DNA from: Desulfobulbus sp.
Lineage (GTDB): Bacteria > Desulfobacterota > Desulfobulbia > Desulfobulbales > Desulfobulbaceae
Length of the DNA stretch: 5,113 nucleotides
Direction of reading: 5' to 3'
NCBI GenBank assembly: GCA_030600525.1
Contig: JAUVLX010000272.1
Coordinates: forward strand, 1-5,113
Shown here: one piece after another, positions 1-5,113 of the stretch
Layout of the letters: every line of letters begins with the position of its first letter
Numbering within the stretch: the stretch's first letter is position 1
Position numbers and translations under genes: made by a program
The notes under the pieces: generated by a model
Seen by the model: the letters and a program-made list of their open reading frames with translations, nothing else
Database searches by the model: none
What the model was told of the DNA's origin: nothing

Positions 1-1
1 A

Positions 2-760
2 GATAGCCTTGTAAAAAGCTTCGGTCAGGACATGGCCGCCCACATTGTCTGTGAAGGGGAGCGGCGCTACTGGGTTTCCAGAAATTATGCAGCTCGCATC
101 CAGAAGATGCGGCAGGACATCCTTGGCATGGGATGGTCAAACCACGATCACCATACCTTTCGCAGTTCACGAAAACATTTTACCAGGCTGGTTGAACTGT
201 TCAGCCGTCTGGGATTTACGAAAAGGGAGCGTTTTTACGCCGGTAAGGAAGCCGGGTGGGGTGCCCAGGTGATGGAAAACAGCACAGCCGGGCTCTCCCT
301 TTTTCTGGATGTTGATCTGGCTCCCGAGGAGGTGAGTCTCGATTTTTCCACCCAGCAACTGGAAGAACTGGACCAACTGGGAACGGTGGGTTTGTGGTGT
401 GCTTTGCATGGTGATTCGATCCTCAAGGCGGGGATGCATCATCTTGCAGTAGACTGTCTGTTTGGCGACCTTATTCTGGATGTACAGAAATATGGGGTAG
501 CGTTTATGGCGCCATTTAGTGATTTTGACTATTTGAAACAATCCTTTAGTAAAGGCGAGATTTGGGAGGTGGATCCCTTACGGGTGCAAAACATTCTGGA
601 TCAAAAAAGAATTACTCAAGAAAAAGCAGAGCAGTTTTTACGTAAGGGTGTTCTCGGTAGTCACCTAGAAAATATCCAACGTCGGGATGGGTATAAAGGG
701 TTTAATAAAAAGAATGTTAATGTGATCATCAAAGAGACTGATCCGCGACTGTATAGCTGA
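2..760 (+). CDS. Uncharacterised protein, possible VOC/DUF1338-like fold (5' partial)
   Basis: The reading frame is open from base 2, so the gene probably starts outside the window. The first ATG inside is at 32, but only a weak GGA lies before it, too close to be a convincing ribosome site. From that ATG there are 242 residues ending in TGA. I do not recognise the gene with certainty. Two blocks look like metal-binding VOC (glyoxalase/dioxygenase) half-modules. The first is NHDHHTFRSS near residues 37-46, followed by an LGF strand (60-62), GWGAQVME (75-82) and LFLDVDL (90-96). The second begins at GMHHLAVDC (134-142). The His-rich strand followed by an F..L..LGF helix-strand resembles the DUF1338/2-oxoadipate dioxygenase layout, but that is inference from pattern alone. 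The C-terminal third (about 180-242) is Lys/Arg rich and lacks motifs I can name. No signal peptide or membrane segment is seen, so it is probably cytosolic. It converges with trpS. Confidence 0.7.
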   Translation, partial: DSLVKSFGQDMAAHIVCEGERRYWVSRNYAARIQKMRQDILGMGWSNHDHHTFRSSRKHFTRLVELFSRLGFTKRERFYAGKEAGWGAQVMENSTAGLSLFLDVDLAPEEVSLDFSTQQLEELDQLGTVGLWCALHGDSILKAGMHHLAVDCLFGDLILDVQKYGVAFMAPFSDFDYLKQSFSKGEIWEVDPLRVQNILDQKRITQEKAEQFLRKGVLGSHLENIQRRDGYKGFNKKNVNVIIKETDPRLYS

Positions 761-848
761 TTTGGAGTGCTTTTTTAGCGTCGTCTTTCACCTAGTGTTG
801 CGTCAACGATGAAATGTCGAAATATTGCGCTGGATTTTTTTGGTCCTG

Positions 849-902
849 GATTTCTTTAACTGGTTGTTCATAGTGGGCTATGTACCATCAATTAAAGAAA
901 TC
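849..902. repeat. Inner inverted repeat and central hairpin of the palindromic element
   Basis: GATTTCTTTAA at 849-859 and TTAAAGAAATC at 892-902 are perfect 11-base inverted repeats. CC at 845-846 and GG at 905-906 continue the pairing after a two-base mismatch. The apex is a perfect 5-bp stem CATAG/CTATG (869-882) with a TGGG loop. This inner symmetry shares its centre (about 875) with the terminal repeats, to within 1 base. That shows one extended palindrome and not two unrelated repeats. Confidence 0.85.
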
Positions 903-912
903 AAGGTGCAAG

Positions 913-948
913 AAAAAACAAGCAAGATACGTCAGCGCAGCGTTGACG
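913..948 (-). terminator. Possible weak trpS terminator
   Basis: Reading the minus strand downstream of the trpS stop, CGTCA (948-944) pairs with TGACG (934-930). The pairing continues, with one mismatch, to CG/CG around a CTG loop. A T-rich stretch follows and ends in T6 (918-913). The T-run lies about 11 bases beyond the stem, so this is a poor classical terminator. It overlaps the right arm of the palindromic element, whose larger fold may matter more. Confidence 0.25.
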
Positions 949-999
949 AGACACTAGTCCTATACATTGCAACCCAACTTATCGCTGTGATCGATTCAA

Positions 1000-1968
1000 T
1001 CAGTATTTCAATCCAATTCGATCTCGGGCCAGGTCCAGGGTAACTGTTGCCTTTTCACGGGCCTTTTCCGCTCCTCCGGCAAGAACCTCCCGCAGGTAAT
1101 CAGAATTATTCAACAGATCTTTCTTTTTAGCCCTTGCATCGGCAAAATAGTCATTAATCAATCCAAAAAGATCCTGTTTCAAATACCCGTAGGCGGCACC
1201 ACCATTGACATAGAGATCATGGACCTCTGCCATTTTTTCAGGAGGCGCAAACAACTTGAGTAAGGCATAGAGGTTACATGCCTCTGGATCTTTTGGCTCT
1301 TCCACCGGGGAAGAATCGGTTTGGATGGACATTACTACTTTTCGTAACGGTTTCTCATCCATAAAGATGGGAATAGTATTACCGTAAGATTTGGACATTT
1401 TCTGACCGTCTAGACCGGGAACAATGGCTGTTGATCCGCTGATAGCCGGCTCCGGCACCACAAAAGTCTCGCCAAAGGTATTATTGAATTTCATGGCTAT
1501 ATCGCGTGCTACTTCCAGATGCTGCTTTTGATCTTTACCAACCGGCACGACTTCCGCCTGGTATAATAAGATATCAGCCGCCATAAGCACTGGGTAAGAG
1601 AAAAGACCATGACTTGGTGCAATATTTTTTGCGATTTTGTCCTTATAGGAATGACATCGTTCCAAAAGCCCCATCGGGGTAATGGTCGACAGCATCCAGG
1701 TCAGCTCACATACCTCCGGCACATCTGACTGCACCCAGAAGGTACAACGTTCAGGATCAAGACCAAGGGCTAGGAAATCTGCAGCAGCCTCAAGGGTGCC
1801 CTGTTGCAGACGCTCACGGTCATGCACAGATGTCAGCGCGTGAAGATCGACAATAAACACGTACAGATCCGCTGATTCCATTTGCCGAATCATGGTCTGC
1901 ATCATGCCAAAATAATTTCCGATGTGTAATTTGCCGGAAGGTTGAATACCCGATAATATGCGTTTCAT
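1000..1968 (-). CDS. trpS: Tryptophanyl-tRNA synthetase (TrpRS)
   Basis: This cytosolic class Ic synthetase charges tRNA-Trp with tryptophan using ATP. At 322 residues it has the usual length of bacterial TrpRS. The N-terminus MKRILSGIQPSGKLHIGNYF holds the class I HIGH-type signature (PSGKLHIGN, 10-18) and matches the normal family start, so the ATG at 1968 is right. ADILLY (131-136) contains Asp132, equivalent to the residue that reads the tryptophan indole nitrogen in the well-studied Bacillus enzyme. VGKDQKQHLEVARD (143-156) and the second ATP loop KMSKS (190-194) are intact. The C-terminal helical anticodon-binding part is complete and ends in GLKY. No degeneration is seen. The ATG is preceded by ACCACCT, so there is no recognisable Shine-Dalgarno sequence. 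The gene lies downstream of dnaK, separated from it by a terminator and 325 bases, so it is probably its own transcription unit. Confidence 0.97.
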   Translation of the reverse strand: MKRILSGIQPSGKLHIGNYFGMMQTMIRQMESADLYVFIVDLHALTSVHDRERLQQGTLEAAADFLALGLDPERCTFWVQSDVPEVCELTWMLSTITPMGLLERCHSYKDKIAKNIAPSHGLFSYPVLMAADILLYQAEVVPVGKDQKQHLEVARDIAMKFNNTFGETFVVPEPAISGSTAIVPGLDGQKMSKSYGNTIPIFMDEKPLRKVVMSIQTDSSPVEEPKDPEACNLYALLKLFAPPEKMAEVHDLYVNGGAAYGYLKQDLFGLINDYFADARAKKKDLLNNSDYLREVLAGGAEKAREKATVTLDLARDRIGLKY

Positions 1969-2220
1969 AGGTGGTTTATATAAAGATTATCAGTAAATAG
2001 AAAATGAATGAACTCGCGTAAGAAGTCCATCGTTTGCTTAAAGGTGGTTAAGTAAAAACATAGACAGACCAGGTAAGTGCGCAAAGCAAAACTCCGAGCG
2101 TGGTCTTTTTAAAGGTGTCAAGGCACAGACAGGATATACCCAGTGCCATAAAAAAGCCACCACACCGCGTGCCGAGATTTCACGACACCATCAAAATTGA
2201 CAGATCATCTATAGCGCAAA
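1969..2220. other. Intergenic region upstream of trpS
   Basis: I see no gene here; open frames in it lack family features. On the minus strand the trpS leader has a GATAAT about 17 bases before the ATG, and a weak TTGCGC-N16-TATGTT pair further upstream. Neither is convincing as a promoter, although one must lie here if trpS is transcribed alone. At 2100-2160 there is a modest inverted structure: GTGGTCTTTTT (2100-2110) against AAAAAGCCAC (2151-2160), enclosing GGCAC (2122-2126) and GTGCC (2143-2147). No T-box features were recognised. Confidence 0.4.
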
Positions 2221-2222
2221 AC

Positions 2223-2261
2223 AAAAAAAAATGGGAGTGCAGATTAAACTGCCCTCCCATT
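2223..2261 (-). terminator. Rho-independent terminator of dnaK (grpE-dnaK unit)
   Basis: On the minus strand AATGGGAG (2261-2254) pairs with CTCCCATT (2237-2230). A single G/A mismatch follows, then GCAG/CTGC and a 6-base loop, TTTAAT. The stem runs straight into T9 (2231-2223). It starts 33 bases after the dnaK stop. This is a textbook intrinsic terminator and separates the heat-shock unit from trpS. Confidence 0.92.
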
Positions 2262-2293
2262 CGTACTCAAAAAGAAGAAAAATAACGCTCTGG

Positions 2294-4243
2294 TTATTTT
2301 ACCTCTTCAAAGTCAGCATCAACGACATCATCATCATCGTCTTTTTTACCACCTGCACTGCCTCCGGCAGCGCCAGCAGCACCGGCACCGGCAGCACCAG
2401 CCCCTGCAGCGCCAGCTCCGCCGCCAGGTTGATCCTGTGATGCCTGAGCATACATCAGTTCAGCAAGTTTGTGTGACGCTTGGGTCAGAGCCTCTGTTGC
2501 AGCCTTAATGGTATCAACATCATCGGTCTCAAGCGCTTTTTTCAGAGTCTCAATCTCCTTCTCCACATTTCCCTTGGTCTCGGCATCAACCTTATCACCA
2601 AGCTCAGTCAAGCTCTTCTGCGTCATATGGATCATTGAATCGCCGTTATTCTTAGCTTCGACAAGTTCCTTGCGTTTCTTATCTTCATCGGCATGCAACT
2701 CTGCATCCTTCTGCATTCTCTCGATTTCTTCTTCCGAGAGACCGGATGAGGAAGTAATGCGAATGGACTGTTCTTTATTGGTCCCAAGATCTTTTGCAGA
2801 AACATGGAGGATACCATTGGCATCCAGGTCAAAGGCTACCTCAATCTGCGGCACACCGCGTGGTGCTGGCGGAATGGCAGCCAGTTCAAATCGGCCAATG
2901 GTCTTGTTGTCCTGGGCCATTTCACGCTCGCCCTGGAGAACATGAATGGAAACCGCGGGCTGATTATCTGCCGCTGTCGAGAAAACCTGGCTTTTCTTCG
3001 TTGGTACAGTGGTATTCTTATCGATCAGCTTGGTCATTACCCCACCGAGAGTTTCAATACCGAGAGAAAGCGGAGTAACATCAAGCAGCAGTACATCCTT
3101 AACGTCACCCTGAAGCACGCCACCCTGGATGGCCGCCCCAATGGCAACAACCTCATCCGGATTTACACCCTTATGTGGATCTTTACCAAAGATGGATTTA
3201 ACCTGTTCCTGTACCTTAGGCATACGGGACATACCACCAACAAGGATGACCTCATCAATCTCTGACGCGTTGAGTCCAGCATCTGCAAGGGCCGTCTTGC
3301 ATGGGCCTGCAGTACGTTCGACCAGATCGTCTACCAATGCTTCCAGTTTGGCACGACTCAATTTGATATTGAGATGCTTTGGTCCAGATGCATCTGCGGT
3401 AATGAACGGCAGATTAATATCTGTCTCCATTGCAGTAGAGAGCTCTTTCTTCGCTTTTTCAGCCTCTTCCTTTAACCGCTGCAGGGCCATGTTGTCTTTG
3501 CGAAGATCTACGCCATTATCACGCTTGAATTCATCAGCAAGCCAGTTAACGATCCGCATGTCGAAGTCTTCACCACCGAGAAAGGTGTCACCATTAGTGG
3601 ATTTAACCTCAAACACCCCATCGCCGATCTCAAGAATGGACACATCAAAGGTGCCGCCGCCCAGATCAAAAACTGCGATTTTTTCTTCACCTTTTTTATC
3701 CAGACCATAGGCAAGGGAAGCTGCGGTCGGCTCGTTAATGATACGTTGCACATTCAGACCGGCAATTTTTCCTGCATCCTTTGTTGCCTGGCGCTGGGCA
3801 TCATTGAAGTATGCGGGAACGGTGACGACAGCATCTTCAACAGGTTCACCCAAGTACTCTTCCGCAGTCTGCTTCATTTTACCGAGGATCATTGCCGATA
3901 CTTCTGCAGCTGAGTAAGTTTTCCCCTCAACTTCAACAACAGCATCACCGCCAGGACCTTCAACTATCTTGAAAGGACTGATATCAATAGATTTTTTCAC
4001 TTCCAAATCAGTAAATTTTCGCCCAACAAGCCGTTTGATGGCAAAAAGAGTTCGTGTAGGATTGGTAACAGCCTGCCGCTTTGCAATCTGCCCTACCAGA
4101 CGTTCCCCGTTATCTGGAAATGCAACAATCGAAGGGGTGGTTCTGTTTCCTTCGCTATTTTCAATAACCTTTGGATCACCGCCCTCCATGATGGATACAC
4201 AACAGTTGGTGGTACCCAGGTCAATGCCTATAATTTTTCCCAT
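2294..4243 (-). CDS. dnaK: Molecular chaperone DnaK (Hsp70)
   Basis: This ATP-driven cytosolic chaperone binds exposed hydrophobic segments of unfolded proteins and works with DnaJ and GrpE. The 649 residues form a complete Hsp70. Visible in order are: phosphate loop 1 GIDLGTTN (6-13), Lys70 in AIKRLVGRKF, NEPTAASLAYG (170-180) with Glu171, phosphate loop 2 DLGGGTFDVS (193-202) with Thr198, and the adenosine motif VGGMSRMP (335-342). The interdomain linker DVLLLDVTPLSLG (383-395) follows, then the beta-sandwich substrate domain to about 500 and the helical lid to about 600. A Gly/Ala-rich tail (607-632) then leads into D5 and the conserved VVDADFEEVK end. The tail is longer than the short linker of E. 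coli DnaK. The start is fixed by the MGKIIGIDLGTTN family N-terminus and an AGGAG site. It follows grpE by 104 bases on the same strand. dnaJ is not next to it: a terminator and trpS come instead. Confidence 0.99.
   Translation of the reverse strand: MGKIIGIDLGTTNCCVSIMEGGDPKVIENSEGNRTTPSIVAFPDNGERLVGQIAKRQAVTNPTRTLFAIKRLVGRKFTDLEVKKSIDISPFKIVEGPGGDAVVEVEGKTYSAAEVSAMILGKMKQTAEEYLGEPVEDAVVTVPAYFNDAQRQATKDAGKIAGLNVQRIINEPTAASLAYGLDKKGEEKIAVFDLGGGTFDVSILEIGDGVFEVKSTNGDTFLGGEDFDMRIVNWLADEFKRDNGVDLRKDNMALQRLKEEAEKAKKELSTAMETDINLPFITADASGPKHLNIKLSRAKLEALVDDLVERTAGPCKTALADAGLNASEIDEVILVGGMSRMPKVQEQVKSIFGKDPHKGVNPDEVVAIGAAIQGGVLQGDVKDVLLLDVTPLSLGIETLGGVMTKLIDKNTTVPTKKSQVFSTAADNQPAVSIHVLQGEREMAQDNKTIGRFELAAIPPAPRGVPQIEVAFDLDANGILHVSAKDLGTNKEQSIRITSSSGLSEEEIERMQKDAELHADEDKKRKELVEAKNNGDSMIHMTQKSLTELGDKVDAETKGNVEKEIETLKKALETDDVDTIKAATEALTQASHKLAELMYAQASQDQPGGGAGAAGAGAAGAGAAGAAGGSAGGKKDDDDDVVDADFEEVK
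2369..2413 (-). repeat. Three 15-bp in-frame repeats in dnaK encoding GAAGA pentads
   Basis: DnaK residues 611-625 are three consecutive copies of Gly-Ala-Ala-Gly-Ala, each encoded by 15 bases (2413-2399, 2398-2384, 2383-2369). The DNA copies are similar but not identical: synonymous third positions differ. They lie in the disordered linker between lid and acidic tail, where length change would be tolerated. Further Gly/Ala on both sides extends the tract to 607-632. Confidence 0.85.
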
Positions 4244-4250
4244 AATGCTT

Positions 4251-4255
4251 CTCCT
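4251..4255 (-). promoter_or_regulatory. Ribosome binding site of dnaK
   Basis: The minus strand reads AGGAG followed by 7 bases (AAGCATT) and then ATG. This is an ideal Shine-Dalgarno spacing and confirms the dnaK start. A second GGAG lies just upstream (4258-4261). Confidence 0.85.
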
Positions 4256-4261
4256 GTCTCC

Positions 4262-4347
4262 TTAAATAATCAGCTGAAAGCTGTAAAAATACTCATTATA
4301 ACGTTATCTGAACGTGTTTCCCTGCTTGTAGGGATGTGGGGTTATGC
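4262..4347 (-). other. grpE-dnaK spacer with small palindromes and a TATAAT box
   Basis: The spacer between grpE and dnaK is long for an operon. It contains TCCCT/AGGGA (4319-4323 with 4330-4334), a perfect 10-bp palindrome ATAACGTTAT (4298-4307), and a tight hairpin CAGCT-GAA-AGCTG (4271-4283) just before the dnaK ribosome site. On the minus strand TATAAT is read at 4300-4295, but no TTGACA-like box sits at the right distance upstream, so an internal dnaK promoter is only possible. None of the hairpins has a following T-run, so none is a terminator. They may be mRNA processing or stability elements. Confidence 0.35.
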
Positions 4348-4932
4348 TTACTCTGCCGGGGCGGGACCACTTGAAACAACCACCTGAGCATGGCGTAACA
4401 CCCTGTCCTTGAATCGATACCCCTTGGCAAATTCACGGAGGACATGATTGGCTGCAACCTCATTGCTGTTTTCCATGGTCAAAGCGTCCTGCTCATCAGG
4501 ATTAAACTCTTGCCCCACAGCATCCAAAGGTTCAACACCGAATTTATCAAGAGTTCCGACCAAACCTTTCTGGGTGAGGTCCAACCCTTCGAGCATTGAC
4601 TCAAGTTTCGTATTCACATCGCCAGCTTCAGCTTTCCCCTGATCAATGGCACGTTCAAGATTGTCAAGTGTTGCCAGTAACTCACGCAGAATATTTTCTC
4701 CAGCGTACTTCATGAGTTTACTCTGCTCACGCTCCATTCTTTTTTTAAAATTTTCAAATTCAGCAGCGACGCGAAGCAGTTTATCCTCTGCAGCCTCAAG
4801 TTCTTCCTGCAGATTTGGTTCCTGCTGTTCCCCAGATTCTTCGACAACAGATTCCACGTCGCCAAGCTCTTCGGGAACTGCAGTTTCTTCCTCCAGGTCA
4901 ACAGGCTGCTGCTCTTTGGTCTTTTCTACCAC
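4348..4932 (-). CDS. grpE: Nucleotide exchange factor GrpE
   Basis: GrpE is a homodimeric cytosolic co-chaperone that opens the DnaK nucleotide cleft and releases ADP. The chosen start is a GTG at 4932. AAGGAG lies 7 bases upstream of it, and it gives 194 residues, close to the 197 of E. coli GrpE. The longest frame starts at another GTG (4965) and adds 11 residues, but they would read through that ribosome site. Residues 1-45 are Glu-rich and disordered, as is usual. The long coiled-coil dimer helix runs from about 45 to 115 and includes RVAAEFENFKKRMEREQ (54-70) and LLATLDNLERAI (85-96). The C-terminal beta domain has GVEPLDAVGQEFNPDEQDAL (132-151) and GYRFKDRVLRHAQVVVS (171-187), the parts that contact DnaK. 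One deviation: Gln148 lies where the family signature, as I recall it, usually has His or Met. grpE is first in the unit, ahead of dnaK, which it serves. Confidence 0.97.
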   Translation of the reverse strand: MVEKTKEQQPVDLEEETAVPEELGDVESVVEESGEQQEPNLQEELEAAEDKLLRVAAEFENFKKRMEREQSKLMKYAGENILRELLATLDNLERAIDQGKAEAGDVNTKLESMLEGLDLTQKGLVGTLDKFGVEPLDAVGQEFNPDEQDALTMENSNEVAANHVLREFAKGYRFKDRVLRHAQVVVSSGPAPAE

Positions 4933-4939
4933 CTCAAGT

Positions 4940-4945
4940 CTCCTT
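4940..4945 (-). promoter_or_regulatory. Ribosome binding site deciding the grpE GTG start
   Basis: The minus strand reads AAGGAG, then ACTTGAG (7 bases), then GTG at 4932. This strong site lies inside the longer open frame from 4965 and argues for the shorter protein. I see no comparable site before the GTG at 4965. Confidence 0.8.
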
Positions 4946-5024
4946 CTCACTAAGTATATTTCCACCGTATCGTTGAGCTGTTATTACGTACAAACCAATC
5001 GATCGGCCAGATAAATCTGTGGCA

Positions 5025-5053
5025 ACAATAAGTATGGCAAAAACCAGTGTCAA
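5025..5053 (-). promoter_or_regulatory. Probable grpE-dnaK promoter
   Basis: The minus strand carries a perfect TTGACA (5053-5048), a 17-base spacer and TATTGT (5030-5025; four of six against TATAAT). Transcription would start near 5018, leaving a leader of about 85 bases before the grpE GTG. The upstream context CCCTTGACA also resembles the CTTGAAA -35 box of RpoH (heat-shock sigma) promoters with one mismatch, and GCCATAC follows. That second box is weak and too close, so a standard housekeeping promoter is the better reading. No CIRCE operator (TTAGCACTC-N9-GAGTGCTAA), the HrcA site, is present between 4933 and 5113. Confidence 0.5.
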
Positions 5054-5079
5054 GGGTGGGAAAAATCAATTTAGGCAAG

Positions 5080-5104
5080 AAAAAAAAGGAATGTAAAGCC
5101 TTTT
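5080..5104 (-). terminator. Possible weak terminator upstream of the grpE promoter
   Basis: On the minus strand AAAAGG (5104-5099) pairs with CCTTTT (5089-5084) around a 9-base loop, and the T-run continues through 5080. The stem has only two G-C pairs, so it is weak. If real, it would end a minus-strand gene lying beyond the right edge. Confidence 0.2.
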
Positions 5105-5113
5105 GCACCTTGT

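Larger units (their letters stand above)
792..957. mobile_element. Candidate MITE: ~160-bp palindromic element flanked by CTAG/TA
   Basis: The outer 17 bases at 792-808 (ctagtgttgcgtcaacg) and the reverse complement of 941-957 (ctagtgtctcgtcaacg) match at 15 of 17 positions, and the match stops exactly at CTAG on both sides. Inside, the arms keep matching loosely (TTGC, a T-run), then strongly: 849-859 pairs perfectly with 892-902. At the centre, CATAG (869-873) pairs with CTATG (878-882) around TGGG. The whole stretch is therefore one long imperfect hairpin with no coding capacity. IS630-type elements are known to duplicate TA, often within CTAG. On that reading the element is 795-954, beginning GTGT and ending ACAC, with TA copies at 793-794 and 955-956. 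A 72-codon open frame that starts inside it at 825 and runs into trpS on the opposite strand has no coding support. The element could also act as a terminator between the convergent genes. The palindrome is certain; its mobility is inferred. Confidence 0.55.

Noticed and set aside
761..791. T6 tract after the left gene as an intrinsic terminator
   Set aside because: Only a 3-4 bp stem (AGC/GCT) can be drawn before the T-run, too weak to call.
825..1043. 72-codon plus-strand open frame with a hydrophobic start
   Set aside because: It begins inside the palindromic element and ends inside trpS on the opposite strand. It has no ribosome site and its sequence is dictated by the repeat.
2100..2160. 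Inverted repeat GTGGTCTTTTT/AAAAAGCCAC as a terminator or riboswitch
   Set aside because: The arms are far apart with a bulge, no T-run follows, and no known riboswitch motif was recognised.
2238..2260. GCACTC-like piece suggesting a CIRCE half-site
   Set aside because: It is part of the dnaK terminator stem downstream of the gene, and no second CIRCE half with a 9-base gap is present.
2100..2285. 61-codon open frame in the dnaK-trpS gap
   Set aside because: It has no ribosome site or recognisable motif, and it runs through the dnaK terminator hairpin.
2469..2945. Long Ser-rich plus-strand open frames opposite dnaK (also 3129-3710)
   Set aside because: They are antisense shadows of the dnaK codons. 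The Ser-rich, low-complexity composition and the lack of ribosome sites argue against coding.

Overview
The window carries a minus-strand heat-shock pair, grpE then dnaK. A strong intrinsic terminator follows dnaK, and then comes trpS (tryptophanyl-tRNA synthetase) on the same strand. A plus-strand gene of uncertain function enters from the left edge and converges on trpS. No rRNA, tRNA, CRISPR array or complete insertion sequence is visible. The proteins are clearly bacterial. Sequence style and the grpE-dnaK order without an adjacent dnaJ would fit a Gram-negative, perhaps a Desulfobacterota-type organism, but that placement is an impression and not a demonstrated result.

Layout from left to right. 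2-760 (+): 5'-truncated gene for an uncharacterised protein with a possible VOC/DUF1338-like fold. 761-999: convergent intergenic region that holds a roughly 160-bp near-perfect long palindrome (792-957). It is bounded by CTAG at both ends and looks like a miniature inverted-repeat element inserted at TA. 1000-1968 (-): trpS. 1969-2293: trpS leader region and dnaK terminator (hairpin plus T9). 2294-4243 (-): dnaK, full length, with an expanded Gly/Ala pentad-repeat linker before the acidic tail. 4244-4347: grpE-dnaK spacer with a good Shine-Dalgarno site and several small palindromes. 4348-4932 (-): grpE, whose best start is a GTG 11 codons inside the longest open frame. 4933-5113: grpE leader with a TTGACA-N17-TATTGT promoter and no CIRCE operator.

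GrpE is the nucleotide-exchange factor for DnaK, so these two act in one folding machine and are probably co-transcribed from the promoter at 5025-5053, ending at 2223-2261. trpS is a separate housekeeping unit with its own leader. No new multi-gene system is visible. The least ordinary item is the palindromic mobile-element candidate between the convergent genes.
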